A stretch of DNA of 64,000 bases from Pseudoflavonifractor sp. An44 (GTDB taxonomy: Bacteria; Bacillota; Clostridia; Oscillospirales; Oscillospiraceae), in NCBI RefSeq assembly GCF_002161675.1, contig NZ_NFIH01000007.1, positions 1-64,000 of the forward strand, read 5' to 3'. A program made the translations under genes and the position numbers. The notes under the pieces were generated by a model that saw only the letters and a list, made by a program, of their open reading frames with translations, searched no databases and was not told where the DNA came from. Below, piece by piece: positions 17,709-26,193 of this stretch (the stretch's first letter is position 1; each line of letters opens with the position of its first letter).

Positions 17709-18359
17709 TTACTCTAACGCCCGCAGCGCTGCCATAGCGACGGAAAGGTCAGGGGCCTCATACAGCGCAGACCCCGCCACCAGCACGTTGGCGCCCGCCT
17801 CCACCACACGCCGAGCGGTGGAAGGGTTGATGCCACCGTCCACCTCCAGGTCACAGCTGGGGTTGTGGGCCTGGATGATCTCCCGGACCCGGGTGATGGT
17901 CTTCAGCTGGGACTCCATAAAAGGCTGGCCGCCAAATCCCGGCTCCACCGTCATCACCAGCACCATGTCCAGCTGGTCAATATAGGGCAGAATGGCCTCC
18001 GGGGAGGTGATGGGCCGCAGGGCCACCGCCTTTTTCACGCCGTATTCTCCCATGATATCCAGGGCCTTCTGGATATTCTGAGGGTGGTCCGACTCCAGGT
18101 GAACGCTCACCAAATCCGCCCCCGCCTCACAGAACTGGGCGACATACCGCACCGGCTTGTCGATCATCAAGTGTAAATCCAACTGCATGTCCGTGTGTTT
18201 GCGGATGGACCGAACCACCGGAAGGCCCAGGGTTATGTTGGGCACAAACGCCCCATCCATCACATCCACATGGAGCAGGTCGGCGGTTTGGACCCGCTGG
18301 ATCTCCCGCTCCAGATTGCAAAAATCTGCTGATAAAATGGATGGCGCAATCTTTACCAT
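17709..18359 (-). CDS. rpe: Ribulose-phosphate 3-epimerase
   Basis: Rpe interconverts ribulose 5-phosphate and xylulose 5-phosphate in the pentose phosphate pathway. The TIM-barrel protein has IAPSILSADF, DLLHVDVMDGAFVPNIT with the metal-binding His and Asp, DLHLMI, TVEPGFGGQPF and EVDGGINPST, all expected active-site stretches. I start it at ATG 18359 (216 residues), because AAAGGTG lies 9 bp upstream and the in-frame GTG four codons earlier belongs to that ribosome binding site. It is followed 26 bp on by recR and preceded by a small open frame at 18406-18546. Confidence 0.95.
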   Translation of the reverse strand: MVKIAPSILSADFCNLEREIQRVQTADLLHVDVMDGAFVPNITLGLPVVRSIRKHTDMQLDLHLMIDKPVRYVAQFCEAGADLVSVHLESDHPQNIQKALDIMGEYGVKKAVALRPITSPEAILPYIDQLDMVLVMTVEPGFGGQPFMESQLKTITRVREIIQAHNPSCDLEVDGGINPSTARRVVEAGANVLVAGSALYEAPDLSVAMAALRALE

Positions 18360-18405
18360 GTTCTCTTTCACCTTTGTCTTTCTTCTCCGATTCTTTTACC
18401 TTCTC

Positions 18406-18546
18406 TCAGGGGTTGGGGGAGCACACCGCCCACGGGCCATCCTCATAGGATACCACAAGCGGATACCGCGGTCGGCTGCCCGGGCGTTCTCCCCCCATCT
18501 CCCACGCGCGCCCGGTCTCCGGGTCGACTGTGTGCCGCATTGGCAT
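18406..18546 (-). CDS. Possible 46-residue protein upstream of rpe
   Basis: An ATG frame of 46 codons (starting MPMRHTVDPETG and ending VCSPNP) fits between ilvA and rpe on the same strand. It has a sensible composition (TGRAW, YPLVVSYEDGPW) and a high-GC third position like the neighbours. A second ATG lies two codons in. No good ribosome binding site precedes it, only the 3' arm of a 14-bp hairpin, so translation is uncertain. I know no family for it. It could be a real small protein or a chance frame in GC-rich DNA. Confidence 0.4.
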   Translation of the reverse strand: MPMRHTVDPETGRAWEMGGERPGSRPRYPLVVSYEDGPWAVCSPNP

Positions 18547-18548
18547 AG

Positions 18549-18581
18549 CCGTCCGGCAAAGGAGTCCCCTTTGCCGGACGG
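18549..18581. repeat. Perfect 14-bp stem hairpin after ilvA
   Basis: CCGTCCGGCAAAGG and its complement CCTTTGCCGGACGG enclose a 5-nt loop just past the ilvA stop. No T tract follows on either strand, so it is a stable hairpin (3' end protector or pause site), not a canonical terminator. Confidence 0.7.
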
Positions 18582-18591
18582 CAATTGGAAG

Positions 18592-19812
18592 TTATTCGTA
18601 GACGCAGGAGGTGGCCACTTCGCTCACCTGATATCCTGCCTTGGCCAGGGAGGACAGAATCTCCTCCTTGTGCTGGTGGCCAAAGGCCTCCAGGGTCACC
18701 TTCAGCTCCACACCAGCCTGACGGTTGATGTTGACAAACTGGTTGTGGTCCAGCTTGATGATGTTGCCGTTTTCTCGGGCCACCAGCTCCGCCACACGGA
18801 GCAGCTCGCCGGGCCGATCGGGCAGTTGTACCGAGAAGGTGAAGATGCGGCCCCGGTTGATGAGCCCGTGCTGCACCAGGGAGGAGATGGTGATCACATC
18901 CATATTGCCGCCGGAGAGCACCGACACCACATTCTTGCCCTTGCACTCCAGATGGCGCAGGGCGGCGATGGTGAGCAGGCCTGCATTCTCCACCACCATC
19001 TTGTGCTTCTCCATCACATCCAGGAAGGCGTCTACCAGCTCTCCATCTCCAATGGTGAGGATGTCGTCCACGTTCTTCTGGATGTAGGGGAACACCAGGT
19101 CGCCGGGGGTCTTCACCGCCACGCCGTCGGCAATGGTGTTCACGGTGGGCAGGGTGACCACGTGCCCGGCCTCAATACTGGCCTTCATGGACGCCGCCCC
19201 CGTGGGCTCTACGCCAATGACCTGCACCGAGGGGTTGAGCAGCTTGGCCAGGGTGGCCACGCCAGCGGCCAGACCGCCGCCGCCGATGGGCACCAAAATC
19301 ACATCCACATCCGGCAGGTCCTTGAAAATCTCATAGGCAATGGTGCCCTGGCCTGTGGACACGGTGAGGTCGTTGAAGGGGTGTACATAGGTGTACCCCT
19401 CCTCCTGGCTCATCAGGGTCGCCATAGATGCTGCATCATCAAAGGTCTCCCCGTGCAAAATAACACGGGCGCCGTAGTCCTTGGTGTTGTTGACCTTCAC
19501 CAGGGGCGTGGTGGTGGGCATGATGATGGTGGCGGGAATGCCGGCGGCCTGAGCCGCATAGGCCACGCCTTGGGCGTGGTTGCCCGCCGAAGCGGTAATC
19601 AGCCCCCGCTCCTTCTCCTCCTGGGTGAGGGTGGAGCACTTAAAGTAAGCGCCCCGGATTTTGTAGGCCCCGGTCACCTGCATGTTCTCCGGCTTGATGT
19701 AGACATGGTTGCCGGTGGACTTGGAGAAGAAGGTGCTGTAAATCAGGTCCGTGGGGTGGAGCACACCTTCCAGGACCTTTCTGGCCTGTTTGAAATTTTC
19801 TAGGGTCATCAT
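18592..19812 (-). CDS. ilvA: Threonine ammonia-lyase with C-terminal ACT domain
   Basis: This is a PLP enzyme that deaminates threonine to 2-oxobutanoate, feeding isoleucine synthesis or catabolism. The PLP lysine lies in TGAYKIRGAYF, and the cofactor phosphate loop is VPIGGGGLAAG. The last 75 residues form one ACT domain (FTFSVQLPDRPGELLRVAELV). A single ACT domain and 406 residues place it in the short ilvA/tdcB group common in Clostridia rather than the two-ACT E. coli IlvA. Allosteric control by an amino acid is likely. ATG 19812 follows AGGTG at 7 bp. Its promoter is at 19849-19877. Confidence 0.92.
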   Translation of the reverse strand: MMTLENFKQARKVLEGVLHPTDLIYSTFFSKSTGNHVYIKPENMQVTGAYKIRGAYFKCSTLTQEEKERGLITASAGNHAQGVAYAAQAAGIPATIIMPTTTPLVKVNNTKDYGARVILHGETFDDAASMATLMSQEEGYTYVHPFNDLTVSTGQGTIAYEIFKDLPDVDVILVPIGGGGLAAGVATLAKLLNPSVQVIGVEPTGAASMKASIEAGHVVTLPTVNTIADGVAVKTPGDLVFPYIQKNVDDILTIGDGELVDAFLDVMEKHKMVVENAGLLTIAALRHLECKGKNVVSVLSGGNMDVITISSLVQHGLINRGRIFTFSVQLPDRPGELLRVAELVARENGNIIKLDHNQFVNINRQAGVELKVTLEAFGHQHKEEILSSLAKAGYQVSEVATSCVYE

Positions 19813-19848
19813 GGCTGTACACCTGCCTATTTTATCATTCAGGCTCTC

Positions 19849-19877
19849 ATTTTAACCCACCAAATGGGGAAAGTCAA
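19849..19877 (-). promoter_or_regulatory. ilvA promoter
   Basis: On the minus strand TTGACT (19872-19877), a 17-bp spacer and TAAAAT (19849-19854). It is back to back with the rightward promoter at 19902. Confidence 0.75.
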
Positions 19878-19901
19878 TGCCTTGACCTGCGCTGCATTTT
19901 C

Positions 19902-19930
19902 TTGACACCCCCACTTTAGTGCGTTACAAT
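19902..19930 (+). promoter_or_regulatory. Promoter of the xpaC-telA operon
   Basis: TTGACA (19902-19907), a 17-bp spacer and TACAAT (19925-19930), then AAAGGAG and the GTG start at 19968. Confidence 0.85.
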
Positions 19931-19967
19931 AAAGCCAATATCACGCTGGTAGAAAGGAGCGTGCGCT

Positions 19968-20657
19968 GTGGCTTTCATTCGCAAAAAAAGCGTCCTCCCC
20001 ATTTATATGGTGGGAGGCACCTGGCTGGTGTGGTCTCTGGCCGCCCCTCTGTATAAACCCACCCACTATATTATGGCCGGTCTGGCCTCTGCGGCGGTGT
20101 ACTATCTGGGCAAGATCATTTTCCCGGACCGTGGCTACGAACTGGATGACCCGGAAGAGGAGACCTCTGAGCCCCAGGCCCAGAAAACTCAGGCTGAGCC
20201 GGTCAGCCCCGAGGTCCAGCAGCTGCTCCAGGAGCGGGACCGGGCCGTATCCGAAATGCGCCGACTCAACGACTCCATTCAGGACCAAACCCTCTCTCAG
20301 CAGATCGACCGCTTGGAGCACACCACTCAGAAGATCATGGATGCGGTGGCCAAGAGCCCGGACAAGCTGCCTCAAATCCGCCGATTCCTCAACTATTATC
20401 TCCCCACCACCCTGAAACTGCTCAACGCCTATGACCGCATGGACGCCACTGGGGTGGAGGGTGCCAACATCGACGGCACCAAGGGGCGCATCGAAGACAT
20501 CATGTCCACCATCTGCACCGCCTTTGACCGCCAACTGGACGCCCTGTACGGCCAGGAGGCCATGGACATCAGCACCGACATCGACGTACTGGAACAGATG
20601 CTGGCCCGGGAAGGCCTGGGCGATATGAATCTGTCCGCCGATGACACCCAAAAATGA
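19968..20657 (+). CDS. XpaC-like membrane protein
   Basis: This protein resembles the XpaC family (named for 5-bromo-4-chloroindolyl phosphate hydrolysis), which is regularly found next to TelA; the true biochemical role is unknown. The 229-residue protein has two hydrophobic segments near the N-terminus (about residues 10-26 and 34-50), a proline- and glutamine-rich linker, then a soluble helical domain with the family-like stretch LPQIRRFLNYYLPTTLKLLNAYDRM. GTG 19968 follows AAAGGAG. It is the first of four genes that run rightward with gaps under 20 bp. Confidence 0.8.
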   Translation: MAFIRKKSVLPIYMVGGTWLVWSLAAPLYKPTHYIMAGLASAAVYYLGKIIFPDRGYELDDPEEETSEPQAQKTQAEPVSPEVQQLLQERDRAVSEMRRLNDSIQDQTLSQQIDRLEHTTQKIMDAVAKSPDKLPQIRRFLNYYLPTTLKLLNAYDRMDATGVEGANIDGTKGRIEDIMSTICTAFDRQLDALYGQEAMDISTDIDVLEQMLAREGLGDMNLSADDTQK

Positions 20658-20676
20658 CCCGTAGGAGGAATGTACC

Positions 20677-21810
20677 ATGAACGACCATCCCGATTTCACC
20701 CCCACCCTCACCTTGAATCCCACCCTGGACTCCTCTGCCCCCGCCGCGCCCGCTGCTCCCACTCCTGCCCCCCAGGAGGCCATGGCAGAGATTCAGCTCT
20801 CCCCCCAGGAGCAGCAGATGGTGGAGGACTTTGCCCAGAAAATTGACCTCACCGACACCGCCATGGTGCTTCAGTACGGCGCTGCCGCCCAGAAGAACAT
20901 TGCCGACTTCTCGGAAAACGCCCTGAACAACGTGCGCACCAAGGACCTGGGCCAGGTAGGTCAGGCCCTGTCCTCCCTGGTGGTGGAATTGAAGACCTTC
21001 GGCGAGGAGGAGAAAAGCGGCATCTTCGGCTTCTTCCAGAAGAAGAAAAAGGAGGCCATGGCCCTGAAGGCCAGCTTTGACAAGGCCGATGCCAACGTGG
21101 ATAAGATTGTGGCAGTGCTGGAAAACCACCAGCTGACCCTGATGAAGGACATCGCCATGCTGGACCAGATGTATGATCTGAACACGAAATATTATAAGGA
21201 GCTGACCATGTATATCCTGGCTGGCAAGAAGGCTCTGGACAAGGCCCGCACCGAGACCCTGGCCCAGCTCCAGCAGACTGCCACCCAGACCAAAACCCAG
21301 GAGGCGGCCCAGAAGTACAACGACTACGCCAACCTGTGCAACCGCTTTGAAAAGAAGCTCCACGACCTGGAGCTGACCCGCATGGTGTCCATCCAGATGG
21401 GCCCCCAGACCCGAATGATTCAGAACAACGACGCCCTGATGCTGGAGAAGATTCAGTCCTCTCTGGTCAACACCATCCCCCTGTGGAAGAGCCAGATGGT
21501 GCTGGCCTTAGGGTTAGAGCACTCCCGTCAGGCCGCCGCAGCCCAGAGCGCGGTGTCGGATATGACCAACCAGCTGCTGCAAAAGAATGCAGAGATGCTC
21601 CACATGGGCACCGTGGAGGCCGCCCGGGAGTCCGAGCGGGGCATTGTGGACCTGGAGACCCTTCAACACACCAACCAGCAGCTCATCGCCACCCTGGACG
21701 AGGTCATGGACATCCAGACCCAGGGCGCACAGAAGCGCCGGGAGGCAGAGGTGGAGCTTCAGCGCATCGAGGGCGAGCTGAAGCAGAAGCTGCTGGAACT
21801 GCGGGGCTGA
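20677..21810 (+). CDS. TelA-family toxic anion resistance protein
   Basis: This is a TelA/YceH-type protein; the family is linked to tellurite resistance and to surviving envelope stress or peptide antibiotics, by an unknown mechanism. The 377-residue protein has a Pro/Ala-rich N-terminal 35 residues, then an almost all-helical, Gln- and Lys-rich body. It includes the family-like stretches LTLMKDIAMLDQMYDLNTKYYKELTMYI and IPLWKSQMVLALG. It has no membrane segment, so it is probably cytoplasmic and may act with the XpaC-like partner. ATG 20677 follows AGGAGG. It sits 19 bp after the xpaC-like gene. Confidence 0.88.
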   Translation: MNDHPDFTPTLTLNPTLDSSAPAAPAAPTPAPQEAMAEIQLSPQEQQMVEDFAQKIDLTDTAMVLQYGAAAQKNIADFSENALNNVRTKDLGQVGQALSSLVVELKTFGEEEKSGIFGFFQKKKKEAMALKASFDKADANVDKIVAVLENHQLTLMKDIAMLDQMYDLNTKYYKELTMYILAGKKALDKARTETLAQLQQTATQTKTQEAAQKYNDYANLCNRFEKKLHDLELTRMVSIQMGPQTRMIQNNDALMLEKIQSSLVNTIPLWKSQMVLALGLEHSRQAAAAQSAVSDMTNQLLQKNAEMLHMGTVEAARESERGIVDLETLQHTNQQLIATLDEVMDIQTQGAQKRREAEVELQRIEGELKQKLLELRG

Positions 21811-21828
21811 TCCCCGGGGTGACCTTGG

Positions 21829-22347
21829 ATGAAACTATTCAAACGAACCGGCGTGGCCGTCCTGCTTACCGTCATGATGATCATCCTGGCGGTGGGCATC
21901 GGCCTGGCCCGCCGACCCGGCCGCGGCGGACACGTCGCTGCCTCTCAGGACTCCCCATGGTTCGTCTCGGACCAGGCCGGGGTGCTCACCTCCTCCGGCA
22001 TCAAGCAGTTGGAGAGCAACAACCGCTCTCTGGACAGCTCCATGGGTGTGGTCATCGGCTGTCTCACCTGCAACTACGGAAAAGACGACTTGGGCAACTA
22101 CGCCATGGAACAGGCAGAACAGATGGGCCTGGGCGCCAACGACTTCATGGTGGTGCTGGACATCTCGGGAGAGAACTACTGGCTCATTCAGGGCAGCGGT
22201 CTCACCGACCTGTTCACCGACGATGACTGCGCCGCCTATGCCCATGAATATATGGAGGAGCCCTTTGCCAAGGGAGACTATACCCAGGCCCTGCTCTCCC
22301 TCTCCGACGCTCTGACCCAGTGGTATCAGACCCACTATCTGGCCTAA
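21829..22347 (+). CDS. TPM-domain protein, single membrane anchor
   Basis: The 172-residue protein has one N-terminal hydrophobic segment (about residues 10-26, possibly an uncleaved signal), then a TPM-type domain: WFVSDQAGVLTSSGIKQLE, GVVIGCLT and DFMVVLDISGENYWLIQGSGL. TPM domains occur in YgcG-type membrane proteins thought to assist membrane or photosystem maintenance. Typical relatives carry a membrane helix and a Gly-rich tail after the domain. Here that part is missing and seems to be encoded by the next gene. ATG 21829 follows GGGGTG. Third gene of the operon. Confidence 0.82.
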   Translation: MKLFKRTGVAVLLTVMMIILAVGIGLARRPGRGGHVAASQDSPWFVSDQAGVLTSSGIKQLESNNRSLDSSMGVVIGCLTCNYGKDDLGNYAMEQAEQMGLGANDFMVVLDISGENYWLIQGSGLTDLFTDDDCAAYAHEYMEEPFAKGDYTQALLSLSDALTQWYQTHYLA

Positions 22348-22360
22348 CTTGGGAGGTATT

Positions 22361-22756
22361 ATGGATATCTTAATCATCTTCCTGCTGATACTTGTGGTGC
22401 TGGCCCTGAGGGAGGGCTCCCGGTACCGCCAGTATCGGAGCGGCTACTACGGCCCCAACTACATGTACCGTCCCTTCTGGATGTTCCCCCCTCGTCCCCA
22501 CCACCATCATCACCACCCCCCTCACCCGCCCATGGGTGGGCGGCCTATGGGTGGACGGCCGGGACATGGCCCCTCCACCTCCTTCCGCGGTCCCCGTCCC
22601 GGCGGCGGGTTCGGCGGTGGACGCTCCAGCCGCCCTGGCAGTTTCGGAGGCGGTCGCTCCTTCGGGGGCGGCGGCCGTTCGTTCGGGGGTGGCCGCTCTT
22701 TTGGCGGCGGTGGAGGCCGTTCCTTCGGCGGTGGCCGAGGCGGCGGACGGCGCTGA
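22361..22756 (+). CDS. Short membrane protein with His-run and Gly/Arg-rich tail
   Basis: The 131-residue protein begins with one membrane helix (MDILIIFLLILVVLALREG). It then has a Tyr/Pro/Phe stretch, six consecutive histidines (about residues 47-52), and a low-complexity tail built from SFGGGR and GGGGRSFGGG units. The tail resembles the C-terminus of YgcG/TPM proteins, so this looks like the detached second half of the upstream TPM protein. Start ATG 22361 follows GGGAGG at 6 bp, 13 bp after the previous stop. The His run suggests metal binding; the Gly/Arg tail suggests RNA, lipid or protein contact. Both are inferences. Confidence 0.78.
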   Translation: MDILIIFLLILVVLALREGSRYRQYRSGYYGPNYMYRPFWMFPPRPHHHHHHPPHPPMGGRPMGGRPGHGPSTSFRGPRPGGGFGGGRSSRPGSFGGGRSFGGGGRSFGGGRSFGGGGGRSFGGGRGGGRR

Positions 22757-22764
22757 CTCGAACA

Positions 22765-22799
22765 AGGCTGCAAGAGCATACCCCTCTTGCAGCCTTTTC
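22765..22799 (+). terminator. Terminator of the xpaC-telA operon
   Basis: GGCTGCAAGAG pairs with CTCTTGCAGCC, then TTTTCC. It lies 50 bp before the start of the YfhO-type gene. Confidence 0.8.
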
Positions 22800-22850
22800 C
22801 ATTGCCCCCCACAGAGGCACACCAAATTTCCACCACAAGAGGTGATTTTG

Positions 22851-25169
22851 TTGAAATCCCGTATCAAGCCCACGCCCCTGCTATACGCTCTGGCTTTTCT
22901 CGTCCCCGTCCTGCTTCTGCTGGTGGTCTATACCCGTTTGGGGCTGGCCCCCTGGGGGAACAACACCATTCTGATGTCCGACATGTCATCCCAGTATGTG
23001 GAGTTCTTCTGTGCCTTGAAGCACGGGGATGTGTTTTTCTCCTGGTCCAAGGCCCTGGGCACCTCCTACATCGGGGTGTTCTCCTACTACGTCTCCAGCC
23101 CCCTGTCCCTGCTCACCCTGCTGGTGCCCAATGAGTACATGCCCATGGGATTGATGTTCCTCACGGTGTTGAAGGTGGGACTGGCGGGGCTGACCTGCTG
23201 CATCTTCCTGCGCTCCTACCTCCGGCACAGCGCCCTGTTTCTCCCCATGCTCTCCACCTGCTACGCCCTGTGCTCCTACACCGCCGCCTACTCCCTGTGC
23301 ATCATGTGGCTGGATGGGCTCATCTGGCTGCCTGTCATCCTCCTGGGATTGGAGCGGATTCTGGCGGGGCGGCGGCCCTGGCTGTTCTTTGGCAGTCTTG
23401 TGGTGTGCTTTATCTCCACTTGGTACATTTCCTATATGATCGGTATCTTCTGCTGTATATGGCTGGTCTACCGGGGGTGGTGCGAGGTCCCTGCGCGGAA
23501 GGACCTGTTACGCCACATCCGTTCTTTCCTTCTCTCCGCTCTGGCCGCCCTGGGGCTCACCGCCTGGATGTGGGTGCCCTCCCTGCTGGCCATTTTCAGC
23601 GGAAAGCTGGGGGACGCCACCATGGACTACTCCAGTCTCACCAACTTTCCCCTGTGGCAGCTGCCCAGCCGCCTGTTCTCCGGCCAACCGGCAGGACTGA
23701 CCAACTCTGCCCTGCCCTATCTGTTCTGCGGCACGGTGATCTTGATGCTGGCCCTGGTCTTTTTCTTCTATCCCGCCATTTCCGGCCGGAACAAGCTGGC
23801 CGCTCTGGCGGTGTTGGTGGTGCTGGTGCTCTCTCTGTGGCTGTCCCCCCTGGACAAGATGTGGCACCTCTTCCAAATGCCCAACTGGTTCCCCTATCGG
23901 TACAGCTTCGTCTTCTCCTTCTTCCTGGTGGTTCTGGCTGGCCAAGTGTTGGCAGCTCTGCCAAAGTCCTTCACCACCTGGAAGCTGGCCCCGGTGGTCA
24001 CCCTGGTGCTGTTCTGTCTCACCGCCTGGGAGCTGGGCTACAACACCCAGACTACCATGCTGGACATTCGGGAGGTGTTCCACTGCCAGTCCTACGCCGA
24101 CTACGTGGCCTACTATCAGGAGAATGAGGCCCTGGTGGAACAAGCTCAGGAGGCGGACACCGACTTCTACCGCATGGGGGCCACCTACGACCGGGGCGAC
24201 AACAGCCCCCTCTCCTTCGGCTATGCCGGGATCACCCACTACAGCAGCATTTATAACAAACAGGTCAACACCTTTTTAAAGCAGCTGGGCTTTGCCCAAG
24301 GCTGGATGTGGAGCGTCTACTACGGCTCCACCCCCGTCACCGACAGCCTGCTGGGAGTCCGCTATGTGCTCAGCAACCAGGAGTTCCCCGGCTATGAAGA
24401 GGCGGGCCACAGCGGCAGCCTGACCCTGTGGGAAAACCCGGACGCTCTGCCCCTGGCCTATGTCTCTCAGGGACAGGTTTCCACCATTCTTCCCCGTGGG
24501 TACACTCCCTTTGAGACCCAGACGTATCTGCTCAACCAGCTCACCGGCTCCACCCAAGAGGTATTCTCCTCCATTGACCTGGAGGTACAGGAAGGTGCTA
24601 ACCAGATCACCCTGCGCATCCACGGCACCGGGAATCCCGTCTACGCCTATCTGGACCAAAACGGGTTCACCGCTCTGTCTGTGGACGGCGAGTACCGCTG
24701 TTCCCTCACCCCCTATGAGGAGCAGCGCATCCATTACCTGGGCACTCCTGCTGAGGGAGAGAACCTGGAGGTAACCATCGCCTGCAACACCACCCTGTCC
24801 AGCCTGGACTGGAATGCCCTGGTGCAGCAGCTGGACCAGGACGCCCTCCGGGATGCGCTGGCCCTGTTGGACAACACCCAGGTGGACACAGTCACCAACT
24901 CCCGCGTCTCCCTCCAGGCCACCACTGACACACCCTCCACTCTGGTCACCACCATCCCTGCCGAGGACGGCTGGACCGCCTACGTGGACGGGAAAAAGGT
25001 GGACACCGGGGTGTGCTGGGACACCTTCCTCACCGTGGAACTCACCCCCGGCACCCACCAGGTCACCTTCCGCTATACTGCGCCCGGGCTCACCCTGGGC
25101 CTGGGTCTGGGCGGTGTCACCGTTGTAGCCTTCCTGGGCTGGCTGGTGTGGAAATGGAATAAATCCTGA
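22851..25169 (+). CDS. YfhO-family multi-spanning membrane protein
   Basis: This is a large polytopic protein of the YfhO family, GT-C-like proteins implicated in lipoteichoic-acid or other envelope glycosylation. The 772-residue protein has about a dozen membrane segments in its first two thirds, with the conserved early motif TILMSDMSSQYVEFF, whose Asp is typical of GT-C catalytic loops, and GTSYIGVFSYYVSSP. A long external domain follows with a beta-rich part (AEDGWTAYVDGKKVD), then one last membrane helix and a Lys-rich end. I start it at TTG 22851, six bases after AAGAGGTG; the frame is open upstream but crosses the Gly-rich gene and terminator. Confidence 0.87.
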   Translation: MKSRIKPTPLLYALAFLVPVLLLLVVYTRLGLAPWGNNTILMSDMSSQYVEFFCALKHGDVFFSWSKALGTSYIGVFSYYVSSPLSLLTLLVPNEYMPMGLMFLTVLKVGLAGLTCCIFLRSYLRHSALFLPMLSTCYALCSYTAAYSLCIMWLDGLIWLPVILLGLERILAGRRPWLFFGSLVVCFISTWYISYMIGIFCCIWLVYRGWCEVPARKDLLRHIRSFLLSALAALGLTAWMWVPSLLAIFSGKLGDATMDYSSLTNFPLWQLPSRLFSGQPAGLTNSALPYLFCGTVILMLALVFFFYPAISGRNKLAALAVLVVLVLSLWLSPLDKMWHLFQMPNWFPYRYSFVFSFFLVVLAGQVLAALPKSFTTWKLAPVVTLVLFCLTAWELGYNTQTTMLDIREVFHCQSYADYVAYYQENEALVEQAQEADTDFYRMGATYDRGDNSPLSFGYAGITHYSSIYNKQVNTFLKQLGFAQGWMWSVYYGSTPVTDSLLGVRYVLSNQEFPGYEEAGHSGSLTLWENPDALPLAYVSQGQVSTILPRGYTPFETQTYLLNQLTGSTQEVFSSIDLEVQEGANQITLRIHGTGNPVYAYLDQNGFTALSVDGEYRCSLTPYEEQRIHYLGTPAEGENLEVTIACNTTLSSLDWNALVQQLDQDALRDALALLDNTQVDTVTNSRVSLQATTDTPSTLVTTIPAEDGWTAYVDGKKVDTGVCWDTFLTVELTPGTHQVTFRYTAPGLTLGLGLGGVTVVAFLGWLVWKWNKS

Positions 25170-25175
25170 CAGACA

Positions 25176-25214
25176 CAAAATGCCGTGGTGCAACCAAGCA
25201 CCACGGCATTTTTC
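25176..25214. terminator. Bidirectional terminator between yfhO-like and ttcA-like genes
   Basis: AAAATGCCGTGGTGC pairs with GCACCACGGCATTTT around a 6-nt loop, serving both converging genes. Confidence 0.87.
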
Positions 25215-25217
25215 TGG

Positions 25218-25976
25218 TCAATGTTCTTTGGTGGGCTCCTCCGCCAAGGGGCGGCGGCGGTACTCTCTGGGCCCCCACTCGGGCAGGGGCAGGCGCTGCA
25301 TGGCTCCAAACACATAGTTTTTCAGATTGGGGTAGGTCTTGGACAGCTCCGCCACCAGCTCCTTCACCTCCTGACGGCGGGTGTTACCATCCGCCGGACA
25401 GGGGTTGTGGACGATGGGCAGGTTGTGCCGCTTGGCAGCTCCCCGCACCATCCCCTCCCCGCAGTAGAGCAGGGGGCGAATCTGGGTGATGCCCATGCGG
25501 TCCAGATAGGTCACCGGCTGGAAGCAGGACAGCCGCCCCTCATAGAAGAGGGAGAGGAAGAAGGTCTCCACAGCATCATCGTAGTGGTGGCCCAGGGCAA
25601 TCTTATTCAGCCCCAACTCGGCCATGGCATTGTGGAGGGCTCCACGGCGCATCTTGGCACACATGGAGCAGGGATTCTTTTCCTTGCGCACATTAAAAAT
25701 AATGTCAAAGATCTGGGTGGGGATGATGTGGTAGGGCACCTCCAGCTGGTCACACAGGGTTTGCACCGGGCCGAAGTCCATCTCCGGCACGCCGGGATGC
25801 ACCGTCAAGGCGTGGAGCTCAAAGGGCACGGGGTAGAATTTTTGCAGCCGGGCCATGGCGGTGAGCAGCACCAGGGAGTCCTTCCCCCCCGAAACCCCCA
25901 CAGCGATACGGTCTCCGGGCTGAATCATATCATAATCCTCAATACAACGGCGCAAATGGGATAAAATCAGCTGCAT
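25218..25976 (-). CDS. ttcA: TtcA-family tRNA thiolation enzyme (PP-loop ATPase)
   Basis: TtcA-type enzymes adenylate a tRNA cytidine and insert sulfur to make 2-thiocytidine, using an oxygen-sensitive iron-sulfur cluster. The 252-residue protein has the PP-loop VGVSGGKDSLVLL, then CSMCAKMRRGAL, whose CxxC contributes cluster ligands, LNKIALGHHYDDAVET, and a later Cys in VHNPCPADG. ATG 25976 follows GGAGGT. Clostridial members of this group are diverse, so tRNA position and substrate are inferred. It lies upstream of, and opposite to, rplM. Confidence 0.82.
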   Translation of the reverse strand: MQLILSHLRRCIEDYDMIQPGDRIAVGVSGGKDSLVLLTAMARLQKFYPVPFELHALTVHPGVPEMDFGPVQTLCDQLEVPYHIIPTQIFDIIFNVRKEKNPCSMCAKMRRGALHNAMAELGLNKIALGHHYDDAVETFFLSLFYEGRLSCFQPVTYLDRMGITQIRPLLYCGEGMVRGAAKRHNLPIVHNPCPADGNTRRQEVKELVAELSKTYPNLKNYVFGAMQRLPLPEWGPREYRRRPLAEEPTKEH

Positions 25977-26087
25977 TTATTTGACCTCCAAATAGCAAAA
26001 TGAAAACGAGATTTTAAGAGTATTCAAGAGAACACATGAGAATACAGGAGTATATAAAACACAAATTAAAAAAAGCATGTTTTTTTG

Positions 26088-26116
26088 TTGACACCAGGCA
26101 ACCCCCGTATTATAAT
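26088..26116 (+). promoter_or_regulatory. rplM-rpsI promoter and leader
   Basis: A consensus TTGACA (26088-26093), 17-bp spacer and TATAAT (26111-26116). The 70-nt leader has a small CCTTC/GAAGG hairpin and a T7 run at about 26155; autoregulation by L13 is possible but unproven. Confidence 0.85.
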
Positions 26117-26193
26117 ACATCCTGCGCCTTCTTGTAAAGGAAGGAAACCCCGTGTTTTTTTATAATAAATCAAGATAAATGGAGGAAACCGAT

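Noticed and set aside
22600-22755. Tandem DNA repeats that could suggest a CRISPR or VNTR
   Set aside because: They encode the SFGGGR-type Gly/Arg tail of a protein with its own ribosome binding site; there are no unique spacers. I saw no CRISPR array in the window.
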